A stretch of 64,000 nt of DNA from Bacteroidales bacterium (GTDB lineage Bacteria; Bacteroidota; Bacteroidia; Bacteroidales; Muribaculaceae), in assembly GCA_004557825.1 (NCBI GenBank), contig SFFL01000003.1:1-64000 (forward strand), written 5' to 3'. A program made the position numbers and the translations under genes. The notes beneath the pieces are model-generated. The model made no database searches, had not been told where the DNA came from, and was given only the letters and a program-made list of their open reading frames with translations. Of this stretch, positions 9,102 through 15,666 are shown piece after piece. Within the stretch, counting starts at the first letter, position 1. The number at the start of each line of letters is the position of its first letter.

Positions 9102-10959
9102 AGCGCTCAAGGCGGCAGTCGAATTCGGCGAGCAGTTCGCTGATGGAGGGGTTCTTCTCCACTATCTCTTTGAGAAGCTCAGGTTTGGTGAGCACTTGCG
9201 GACGCGCGTCGGGATCGGCAAGCTTATACTCAAGCCTCAGGGAATCGTTGCCAACTTCGTTCTTGAGAAACTCAAGCAGGTCGGCATTGTCGGCGAGTTC
9301 GTCGCGTTGCGCCGGGTTCTGCACTGTGACACAGTAAACGAAATCGTGGGCCGGAACGGGACGCGCCGAACGCATGGTGTTGTAGAGTATCGGCTTGTCG
9401 GTATGCTGCTGCCGGAATTTCTCCCACGCTTCGAGCAGCTGATCGGCGGTGAACGACGTGCGTTTGCCGCCGTCGGCATGGCCGGGATCATCGGCGCTCT
9501 CTGACGCGGCTTCCGGGCTGTCGCCGGCTTCCGAAATACGTACCGTGTGGCGCACCGTGCCGGCCGGACGCAGACGTACCGGCGGCTTCGGTTTGGGTGC
9601 GGGAACCGGAGCGGACTGAGGCGCATGAGGTGCCTGAGCCTGAGATTGAGCCTGAGGCGCCTGGGAAGCTTGTGTCGGCTTGGGAGCAGCTTGCGCGGCC
9701 GGGGCCTGAGCAGCAGAAGGAGCAGCTTGAGGAGCAGTTGAAGACGAGGCTGGAGCGGCTGCAGGAGCCGCCGAGGCGGGAGCCTCAGGAGCGGGCTGAG
9801 ACTGCGGGGTTGAGAGCGGCGTCTGGATCTGCGACTTCGACGGGTCTACGGGCCTTATGCCGGGAGCAAGGATATTGCAGATACGTATCAGCGTGAGCTC
9901 CACCAGGAACTGTTTGCTTGTGGAAACGCGGTAGTTGAGGTCGCAGAAATTCACATACTCCATGGCGGCGTAGTACCATTGAGGCGGAATCTTCGAGGCC
10001 TGATCCACATATCGGCGCGCCACATCGGGGCTCACCTCGAGCAGCGAGGCTGTGGGCGGATTGGCGGCAACAAGCAGGTCGCGGATATGCGCTCCGAGGC
10101 CGTTGACGAAGAAGAGCGAGTCGAAACCGCTGTCGCGCACCTCCTTGTAGATGAGTAGCGACTGCTGCACATCGCCTGCGAGAAAGGCTTCCACGAGACG
10201 GAAGTAATACTCGTAGTCGAGCACATTGAGATTGTCGATGGCGCTGCGGTAGGTGATATTGCCCATGGACGAAGCGGCCACCTGATCGAAGATGGAGAGC
10301 GCGTCGCGCATGGCGCCGTCGGCCTTCTGCGCTATCACGTTGAGCGCCGCGGGGTCGGCCTGGATACCCTCCTGACCGGCCACATACTGAAGATGCTCCA
10401 CCATGTCAGCCACAGTGATACGGTTGAAATCGTAGATCTGGCAGCGGCTCAGGATGGTGGGAATCACCTTGTGTTTCTCCGTGGTGGCGAGAATGAACAC
10501 CACATAGGCCGGGGGCTCCTCAAGCGTCTTGAGGAAGGCGTTGAAGGCGGCTGTGGAGAGCATGTGCACCTCATCAATGATGAAGACCTTGTAATCGCCC
10601 GTCTGAGGCGGGATATGGACCTGTTCGGTGAGCTTGCGGATATCGTCCACAGAATTGTTGGAAGCCGCGTCAAGCTCCACTATGTTAAGCGAACGCCCTT
10701 CATTGAAGGCGCGGCACGACTCGCAGCTGTTGCACGCCTCCCCCTCGGGCGTCTTGGCCGTACAGTTGATAGTCTTGGCGAAAATGCGCGCACACGACGT
10801 CTTGCCCACACCGCGGGGACCGCAGAAAAGGTAAGCCTGCGCCAGACGGTTGGTGTCGATGGCGTTTTTGAGCGTGGCGGTGAGGGCCTTCTGGCCTACC
10901 ACAGAGTGGAATGTCGAGGGGCGGTACTTGCGTGCCGAGACTATGTAGGGTTGGTCCAT
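9100..10959 (-). CDS. dnaX: DNA polymerase III subunits gamma/tau
   Basis: 619 aa clamp-loader ATPase. It has Walker A GPRGVGKT (47-54), zinc cysteines at about 66, 76, 79 and 82, the DEVH Walker B (about 129-132) and the sensor/arginine-finger motif LSRCQIYDF. A long Ala/Pro/Gln-rich linker (about 375-470) leads to a tau-like C-terminal domain that would contact the polymerase or helicase. I saw no obvious slippery heptamer for producing a separate gamma form. The gene stands alone, converging on thiH and divergent from the adenosyltransferase gene. Confidence 0.95.
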   Translation of the reverse strand: MDQPYIVSARKYRPSTFHSVVGQKALTATLKNAIDTNRLAQAYLFCGPRGVGKTSCARIFAKTINCTAKTPEGEACNSCESCRAFNEGRSLNIVELDAASNNSVDDIRKLTEQVHIPPQTGDYKVFIIDEVHMLSTAAFNAFLKTLEEPPAYVVFILATTEKHKVIPTILSRCQIYDFNRITVADMVEHLQYVAGQEGIQADPAALNVIAQKADGAMRDALSIFDQVAASSMGNITYRSAIDNLNVLDYEYYFRLVEAFLAGDVQQSLLIYKEVRDSGFDSLFFVNGLGAHIRDLLVAANPPTASLLEVSPDVARRYVDQASKIPPQWYYAAMEYVNFCDLNYRVSTSKQFLVELTLIRICNILAPGIRPVDPSKSQIQTPLSTPQSQPAPEAPASAAPAAAPASSSTAPQAAPSAAQAPAAQAAPKPTQASQAPQAQSQAQAPHAPQSAPVPAPKPKPPVRLRPAGTVRHTVRISEAGDSPEAASESADDPGHADGGKRTSFTADQLLEAWEKFRQQHTDKPILYNTMRSARPVPAHDFVYCVTVQNPAQRDELADNADLLEFLKNEVGNDSLRLEYKLADPDARPQVLTKPELLKEIVEKNPSISELLAEFDCRLER

Positions 10960-11085
10960 GGGATTCGGATATTTGCAGGCGCAGACCCGCAGGCCGGCGC
11001 TTCTTTATTGCGAAATTACAAAAAAAATCGGTAAAGCCCAAGCCCCATGCAACAAAATCGGCGCGGGGCTCGTTAATATGTAGAT

Positions 11086-11646
11086 ATGGAAAAAAGCAGA
11101 CTATATACCGGTACCGGCGACAAGGGCGACACCTCCCTGGTCGGCGGCCAGCGCGTAGGCAAAGACAGCGTGCGCCTTGAAGCCTACGGCACTGTGGATG
11201 AGTTCTCTGCCCACATCGGTGTGCTCGACGCCCTGCCCCACAACGAAGCGGCGGTGAAGTCACTCTTCCGCAACATTCAGAACCGGCTTTTCAACATAGG
11301 TGCATATCTGGCCACGGAACCCGAGAAAGACACGCATCCCGAGCCTTACGGCCTGTCCGACGACGACATCCGCGAGATAGAGGAAGCCATCGATGCACTC
11401 GACGCTTCCGTACCCAAGATCCGCGGGTTCGTGCTCCCCGGAGGTTGCGAGGCTTCAGCCCAGGCCCATGTGACACGCACCGTATGCCGACGCGCAGAGC
11501 GACGCATCATAGCCCTGAGCCGCGAGGCTTACGTCTCACCGCTCGTCGTGCGCTATTTCAACCGTCTGAGCGACTTCCTCTTCATCCTGGCCCGCAGCTA
11601 CAATGTCAGAGCCGGAGTCGACGAGCTCACATGGCAAAAACCCTGA
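11086..11646 (+). CDS. PduO-type cob(I)alamin adenosyltransferase
   Basis: 186 aa, typical length. It transfers the adenosyl group of ATP to reduced cobalamin, making adenosylcobalamin. The ATP-binding N-terminus reads LYTGTGDKGDTSLVGG, the family motif YGTVDEFSAHIG follows, and the C-terminal half has FVLPGGCEASAQAHVTRTVCRRAER with the conserved arginines and the RLSDFLFILAR helix. It is divergent from dnaX and 99 bases before the small acidic gene. MeaB at 35 kb points to the same coenzyme use in methylmalonyl-CoA mutase. Confidence 0.93.
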   Translation: MEKSRLYTGTGDKGDTSLVGGQRVGKDSVRLEAYGTVDEFSAHIGVLDALPHNEAAVKSLFRNIQNRLFNIGAYLATEPEKDTHPEPYGLSDDDIREIEEAIDALDASVPKIRGFVLPGGCEASAQAHVTRTVCRRAERRIIALSREAYVSPLVVRYFNRLSDFLFILARSYNVRAGVDELTWQKP

Positions 11647-11745
11647 GCCGCCCCGCGAAGGGCTTAAGCGATTTTGACAACATACAGCGAAGCGCACCGG
11701 CTTCGCGACCACAGACAAAAACAAAAATACTTACAACGATAGATT

Positions 11746-11967
11746 ATGTACTGGACACTTGAACTTGCGTCGAAACTTGAAGACGCGCCATGGCCCGCTA
11801 CAAAAGAAGAGCTCATCGACTTCGCGATGCGCAGCGGTGCTCCAATGGAAGTGATAGAGAACTTACAGGAAATAGAAGACGAAGGCGAGACCTACGAAAG
11901 CATCGAAGACATCTGGCCCGACTACCCCTCCAAAGAAGACTTCTTCTTCAACGAGGACGAGTACTAA
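11746..11967 (+). CDS. Small acidic DUF2795-like protein
   Basis: 73 aa, strongly acidic at the C-terminus (YPSKEDFFFNEDEY). It contains the APWPATKEELIDFAMRSGAPMEV helix-turn region typical of DUF2795 proteins conserved across Bacteroidales. Function is unknown. It follows the adenosyltransferase gene by 99 bases and is closed by a strong terminator at 12015. Confidence 0.8.
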   Translation: MYWTLELASKLEDAPWPATKEELIDFAMRSGAPMEVIENLQEIEDEGETYESIEDIWPDYPSKEDFFFNEDEY

Positions 11968-12014
11968 CTGAGAATTAGTTGGTCAACTAATTGAAAACAA
12001 GAAACTTACAATAG

Positions 12015-12044
12015 AAACCACCTCGGCTTTGGGGTGGTTTTTTC
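12015..12044 (+). terminator. Intrinsic terminator after the DUF2795-like gene
   Basis: An 8-bp stem AAACCACC/GGTGGTTT with a 10-base loop is followed by a T run. It closes the upstream two-gene unit and marks the edge of the AT-richer block. Confidence 0.85.
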
Positions 12045-12096
12045 TTGGCTAAATACCCCCAAAAGTATCATTTTAACCTTTTATAAAGTGATACAC

Positions 12097-12386
12097 GCTA
12101 CCCATTCGCTACCCCAAGACATCAAAAAATCCTCCACATAAAAGGAATAGTAAGTGTTGTCAAAACCTGCGAAAATTTTTCGCAGAACTTTTTGATAACA
12201 AAATACTTACCCTAAAATTGTATAATCAGATTTCAGACCTCAAAATCCTCAAATTTTACATTCCTTAACAACTGCAAATCACGTTTTGGGATAGCGAGCG
12301 GTTAACTTGTTGTTATTCAACAACATCACTCAAATTCAACTGCAAAACCAATACCTATACAATCGTGGGGTAGCGGAATGGATAGC
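12097..12386. repeat. Imperfect 20-bp inverted repeat at the edge of the accessory block
   Basis: GCTACCCATTCGCTACCCC (12097-12115) is nearly the reverse complement of GGGGTAGCGGAATGGATAGC (12367-12386). The 423-base gene-free stretch 12045-12467 also holds a large imperfect palindrome. This is compatible with a recombination or mobile-element border, but no integrase is present. Confidence 0.45.
12150..12210. repeat. 61-bp imperfect palindrome
   Basis: GTAAGT (12150-12155) pairs with ACTTAC (12205-12210), an intermediate GTCAAAA/TTTTTGAT region pairs partly, and the core is TGCGAAAA/TTTTCGCA. It is AT-rich and lies inside the larger inverted-repeat pair. Function unknown. Confidence 0.5.
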
Positions 12387-12431
12387 AGAAGAATTCTTCC
12401 TTGAAACCACTGCTATCTGGAATATTTTTCA

Positions 12432-12439
12432 TATATTTG
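12432..12439 (+). promoter_or_regulatory. -7 element for the ART-like gene
   Basis: TATATTTG matches TAnnTTTG, 28 nt before the ATG at 12468. No good TTTG is seen about 20 nt upstream, so the call is moderate. Confidence 0.4.
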
Positions 12440-12467
12440 TATTGCTCAACCAAATAGCACATTCATT

Positions 12468-13025
12468 ATGGAAATCTTCTATCACGGCTCATCAGTCCTG
12501 TTCGACAGATTTGACCTCTCCCACGTTCTTGAAGGAGACGGGAAAGTCAAATTTGGATATGGTGTATATCTAACCAGCAGTTTCAAGTCAGCAGCTCATT
12601 ACAGTGGTGCAAACAAGAGTGCCACCACTCACTTTGTATATACTGTTGAAGTGCCTGAACTTACGGAAGATAACCATATTGATTTCAAGAAGCCAGTTCA
12701 TCCAGATATAGTAAAGAAAGCCGAACAGAAACTTGGTCATACCATACCGCAGAAGTTTACCTTGGATGGCAAGGACTTTCGTAAGTATATCGCAAAGATA
12801 TTGGGTGGAGGTTCAGATGTCCGGTCAGAAAAGCTGGCGTCAGAGTTTCTTAATAGTATAGGTGTGGAGTTCATCACTTGGCCTTACAGTTGGAAAAATC
12901 CGGACTTGGGGTTGAACATTGCTGTTCTTGATGACAGCAAGGTAAGGATATTGCATGTCCATCAGGTTGAGCTTGACAACAAACAACAGTTAATCCCCGG
13001 TTCTGAAAAGAAGGTATCATTATGA
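12468..13025 (+). CDS. ADP-ribosyltransferase-like protein (ART-PolyVal type)
   Basis: 185 aa. The N-terminus reads FYHGS, then FDRFDLSHV, GYGVYLTSS and SAAHYS, matching the layout of ART-fold domains of the ART-PolyVal/DUF3990 kind, with the NAD-binding H-G-S strand and a G-x-G-x-Y-L-T strand. No signal peptide or membrane segment is seen. Its stop overlaps the next start as ATGA, so it was translationally coupled to a PfkB-type kinase that is now truncated. Composition is clearly more AT-rich than the flanking core genes. Enzymatic activity and target (toxin, defence, nucleotide modification) are not shown by sequence; the fold call is by motif only. Confidence 0.65.
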   Translation: MEIFYHGSSVLFDRFDLSHVLEGDGKVKFGYGVYLTSSFKSAAHYSGANKSATTHFVYTVEVPELTEDNHIDFKKPVHPDIVKKAEQKLGHTIPQKFTLDGKDFRKYIAKILGGGSDVRSEKLASEFLNSIGVEFITWPYSWKNPDLGLNIAVLDDSKVRILHVHQVELDNKQQLIPGSEKKVSL

Positions 13026-13222
13026 ACAGGAAACCAATCATCATAGGCAGTGGTCAGTATAACTATGACATCATCAAACTGCGTGAATACCCCAATGGCT
13101 TCGTTGTAGGCAAGAGAAATCCTTATGTGGAGAAAACTTTGATTGAAGAAGTAGGCGGTACCTGTGGTAATGTAATGTGCATTCTGGCTAATCTTGGATG
13201 GGATGCACGTCCACAAGTCAAG
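13022..13222 (+). pseudogene. N-terminal fragment of a PfkB/ribokinase-family kinase
   Basis: The first 67 or so codons look like the start of a PfkB carbohydrate/nucleoside kinase: PIIIGSGQYNYDIIKLREYP, then VEEVGGTCGN-like EEVGGTCGNVMCILANLGW. Homology stops after about 13222. The reading frame runs on to 13480, but that part is antisense to a radical-SAM gene and is not kinase-like. Full-length members are about 300 aa, so most of the enzyme, including its catalytic GAGD region, is missing. The start overlaps the stop of the ART-like gene. Confidence 0.75.
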
Positions 13223-13752
13223 CTTATTCCTGCCTCATACACCTCTTTCATTGCCTTCAACCGGGCCACTATACTCGATGCGCAGTCCATGTCGGCTCGG
13301 AAATTGTCATCGAGAGTGTTAACCGACCACGAGACTGTAACCTTTTTGAAGGTCTTTAGCAAATCGAGATCGCGCAATACGAGGTCAGATTTAGTACAGA
13401 TCATAATTTCGGCATCCGCGCCCTGTAATTCTTTCAGTATTTCGCGTGTTCGTCCGAAACGCTCTTCATATGGATTGTAGCCGTCAGTGACCGAACCGAT
13501 TACAATGCGCTGTCCATCATATTTGTGAGGATTGGAGATAGGCTTCCAATGCTTCACATCAAGAAACGTCCCCCACGGTTCGGTGTGTCCGGTGAAGCGT
13601 TTCATGAATGAAGCGTAGCAATATTTACAGGCGTGGGGACAGCCGACGTATGGATTGACGGAATAACCGCCAACAGGCAGCGTCGATTTGGTCATCACGC
13701 TCTTGACATCCACATCGCGAATATCTTCTTCTTTAATAAGGTTTTTTATCAT
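13223..13752 (-). pseudogene. Radical-SAM protein, 3' end missing
   Basis: The reading frame spans 13123-13752, but recognisable protein ends near 13223, after MKEVYEAGI. The CxxxCxxC motif is CPHACKYC (Cys38, 42, 45), in the style of spore photoproduct lyase-like or Rv2578c-like radical-SAM proteins. The remaining 34 residues are antisense to the kinase fragment. The barrel is therefore about 180 aa long against roughly 280-300 expected. The ATG overlaps the MBL gene stop (ATGA), so it is the third gene of the cupin-MBL-rSAM operon. Confidence 0.75.
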
Positions 13753-14507
13753 AACGATATTGTTTGACCGTCATCCGGAATAAGCAGTTTATCAGAAAAG
13801 TCATTGGTTTCCGCAAACTTGCAAAGTTCCTTGCGTGTGACAGTGTTATGGTTAACACCTTCCAAGTGCGTGGCTACAAGTATTGATTTCGGCATGTGCC
13901 TATGCACTTCAAGCACATCCTTTTCGTGCATGATAACCGGACGGAAACCTTTGAATTTATTACCGCCGGCGTTGATGAGAATCACTTCGGGAGAGTATTT
14001 GTCCAAGGTTGTCTCGACACCGTGATACCAAATGGTATCGCCTGCGAGATAAAGAGTTTGCTCTTTATCGTTACGGAATATGATGCCGCAGGTGTGACCT
14101 GCAAGAAGAATCATGGGGAATGTGCCGTGTTTTCCGGGAGTCTTTGTCATCTGAACATCACCGAAGCGGGTATCTTCTCCCAAAATGCTGACATTGGTGA
14201 AGCAATGCTTCCTCATGAAACCGGCATCCTTGTTGTCTTGGACGAACACCGGAAGTCTCTTATCCATGATTTCCAGTGCTGTCGGGTCAATATGGTCAAG
14301 GTGAGTATGAGTGATTATCACAGCATCTATGCCCTGCAAGATTTCTGCTACTGGCATAGGAAGCTCCACCAGTGGGTTGCGAAGTTTGTTTCCTGTCATT
14401 GGGAACGGGGCAAACGTCCCCTTGGCTCCCAACATGGGATCGACAAGAAACCGTTTGCCTCCGTATTCGATAATGACTGTGGCATTGCGTATTTGAGTTA
14501 TCTTCAT
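13749..14507 (-). CDS. MBL-fold metal-dependent hydrolase
   Basis: 252 aa from MKITQIRNATVII; an upstream extension overlaps the cupin gene and is not family-like. The zinc motif is THTHLDHID (HxHxDH), with a second metal histidine in GKHGTF or GHTCGI, the LAGDTIW aspartate and the late ATHLEGVNH histidine. This is the UlaG/Zn-dependent L-ascorbate-lactonase-like branch of the superfamily. It starts 4 bases after the cupin stop and overlaps the radical-SAM start by 4 bases. Substrate is unknown. Confidence 0.85.
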   Translation of the reverse strand: MKITQIRNATVIIEYGGKRFLVDPMLGAKGTFAPFPMTGNKLRNPLVELPMPVAEILQGIDAVIITHTHLDHIDPTALEIMDKRLPVFVQDNKDAGFMRKHCFTNVSILGEDTRFGDVQMTKTPGKHGTFPMILLAGHTCGIIFRNDKEQTLYLAGDTIWYHGVETTLDKYSPEVILINAGGNKFKGFRPVIMHEKDVLEVHRHMPKSILVATHLEGVNHNTVTRKELCKFAETNDFSDKLLIPDDGQTISL

Positions 14508-14511
14508 GGCG

Positions 14512-14922
14512 TTACAGCAGATTCTCGCGTTCCGTGATTTCCGCATCGGTCATTGTGTAACCCTCAAGACTGCCTTCTTTTGCCTGAATGCAGATGTAGG
14601 TCATAGGCTCGGCAGAAGTGCATTTGATGTTGCGGTCACAGTTGGTGGAGACGCGAATCACAGAACCTTCGGTAATGTCAAACACGTCTCCATCAACCTG
14701 AAACTTGCCGGCTCCGGATAGGATGATGTAGTTTTCTTCGTTGACCTTGTGGCTGTGGAAGAACGGTACGGCTGCTCCTGTGGGGAGTGTGCCAAATGAT
14801 ATTTCACACGATGTTGCACCTGTGGCTTCCTTTACAAACTGTTTTCCCTCGAAACCGTGGAGTGAACCAACCGAGGCATGGACGAATTTTTCGCCCGAAT
14901 TGAGAGTCTTGATTTCGCTCAT
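14512..14922 (-). CDS. Small cupin-domain protein
   Basis: 136 aa single-domain cupin. Motif 1 is PFFHSHKVNEENYIILSG (HxH...E...G). The second motif is degenerate (CIQAKEGS), so the metal site may be incomplete. It is the first gene of the cupin-MBL-rSAM operon, divergent from the HxlR regulator with 144 bases between starts. Such cupins near HxlR regulators often belong to electrophile or redox responses; that role is inferred. Confidence 0.85.
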   Translation of the reverse strand: MSEIKTLNSGEKFVHASVGSLHGFEGKQFVKEATGATSCEISFGTLPTGAAVPFFHSHKVNEENYIILSGAGKFQVDGDVFDITEGSVIRVSTNCDRNIKCTSAEPMTYICIQAKEGSLEGYTMTDAEITERENLL

Positions 14923-14945
14923 ATTTTTATGATTTGAATTTTATG

Positions 14946-14995
14946 ATTAACTTTGCAGCGGAAAGCCGCTATTGTTTTAATAGCGCAAAGTTAAT
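14946..14995. promoter_or_regulatory. 11-bp inverted repeat with opposed -7 elements
   Basis: ATTAACTTTGC (14946-14956) and GCAAAGTTAAT (14985-14995) are perfect inverted copies 28 bases apart. Each contains a TAACTTTG -7 element facing inward. Two small hairpins (AGCGG/CCGCT and CGCTATT/AATAGCG) lie between. This looks like the control region of the cupin operon and possibly an HxlR operator. Confidence 0.5.
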
Positions 14996-15017
14996 GGATA
15001 TAATTCACCTAAACAAG
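14986..15017 (-). promoter_or_regulatory. Promoter of the cupin-MBL-rSAM operon
   Basis: On the minus strand, CTTG and TAACTTTG are separated by 20 bases, fitting the Bacteroidetes -33/-7 pattern. The predicted start is about 55-60 nt before the cupin ATG. Confidence 0.6.
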
Positions 15018-15021
15018 ACGT

Positions 15022-15029
15022 TACATTTG
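15022..15029 (+). promoter_or_regulatory. -7 element for the HxlR gene with overlapping palindrome
   Basis: TACATTTG matches TAnnTTTG. An imperfect palindrome with arms GTTACATTTGAGTAAG and CTTACGTCAAAGTAAC (15020-15054) covers it and the expected start site, which would suit autoregulation. Confidence 0.45.
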
Positions 15030-15066
15030 AGTAAGACACTTACGTCAAAGTAACCATTATCTGATT

Positions 15067-15444
15067 ATGAACAGATTACCGCTCAAAGAAAATCTTAAAA
15101 AATATACCGGCATATCATCATGCCCGGTCCGGAACGTAGTTGCACGGTTTTCGGGTAAATGGTCTATGCTGATACTCTGTGTGCTGTCTGAGAACGATGC
15201 CACCAGATTCAATGAAATCGGCAAGGCTATTCCGGATATTTCTCCCAAGGTGCTTACCGACACGTTGAAAAGCCTTGAAGCAGACGGTCTGATTTCACGA
15301 AAAATGTATTCCGAGATTCCCCCGAAGGTTGAATATTCCCTTACAGAACTGGGAAAATCGCTTATGCCTCACATCGAAAGTCTTATAGTTTGGGCTCTTG
15401 ATAATTTCGAGGCAGTATCCGGCACGCGAATCCCGGGGGAATAA
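15067..15444 (+). CDS. HxlR-family winged-helix regulator
   Basis: 125 aa, standard for HxlR/MarR-like dimeric regulators. It has a cysteine near the N-terminus (CPVRNV, Cys19), in the position used by redox- and aldehyde-sensing relatives, then KWSMLILCVLSE, RFNEIGKAIPDISPKVLTDTLKSLEADGLI (recognition helix and wing) and YSLTELGKSLMP. It is divergent from the cupin-MBL-rSAM operon, which it probably controls. A terminator follows at 15546. Confidence 0.9.
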   Translation: MNRLPLKENLKKYTGISSCPVRNVVARFSGKWSMLILCVLSENDATRFNEIGKAIPDISPKVLTDTLKSLEADGLISRKMYSEIPPKVEYSLTELGKSLMPHIESLIVWALDNFEAVSGTRIPGE

Positions 15445-15545
15445 ATATATGCGCGTTACTTTTATGAAGTTGCTACTCTCAAAGAGTGTCGTCAGAAACG
15501 TGACGAGTGTGCCAAACAAAAATGCAACCATAGCCATATCAGCGA

Positions 15546-15587
15546 TGAAGGTGGCGGAGCATCAAACCTCCGTCACCTTCATTTTTT
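15546..15587 (+). terminator. Intrinsic terminator after the HxlR gene
   Basis: A 14-bp stem, TGAAGGTGGCGGAG with CTCCGTCACCTTCA and one wobble pair, is followed by TTTTTT. It separates the HxlR gene from the ATPase gene. Confidence 0.85.
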
Positions 15588-15593
15588 CAAAAA

Positions 15594-15625
15594 TTTGCGC
15601 ATTCAAAAATAAAGAGCTATCTTTG
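15594..15625 (+). promoter_or_regulatory. Promoter of the AAA+/DUF4143 ATPase gene
   Basis: TTTG (15594-15597) and TATCTTTG (15618-15625) are 20 bases apart, an exact match to the Bacteroidetes -33/-7 layout. The expected start lies inside the palindrome pair just downstream. Confidence 0.75.
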
Positions 15626-15628
15626 CAT

Positions 15629-15662
15629 TGACAATCAGTGTCACAAATGACACTCACTGTCA
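15629..15662 (+). promoter_or_regulatory. Tandem TGACA-N5-TGTCA operator-like palindromes
   Basis: Two 15-bp palindromes (15629-15643 and 15648-15662) are centred 19 bases apart, directly between the -7 element and the ATG at 15667. The pair can also fold as one RNA hairpin (GTGTCA/TGACAC inside TTGACA/TGTCAA, loop CAAA). This is either a double repressor site or a leader structure near the start codon. Confidence 0.65.
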
Positions 15663-15666
15663 ATAT

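Noticed and set aside
9600..9830. Programmed frameshift in dnaX
   Set aside because: The linker region has no convincing A-rich slippery heptamer with a following stem-loop, so only tau is supported.
12307..12573. 88-codon frame overlapping the ART-like start
   Set aside because: It overlaps the better-supported ART-like gene in another frame and includes its promoter.
15398..15631. 77-codon frame after HxlR in a second frame
   Set aside because: It spans the terminator and runs into the ATPase promoter, with no family features.
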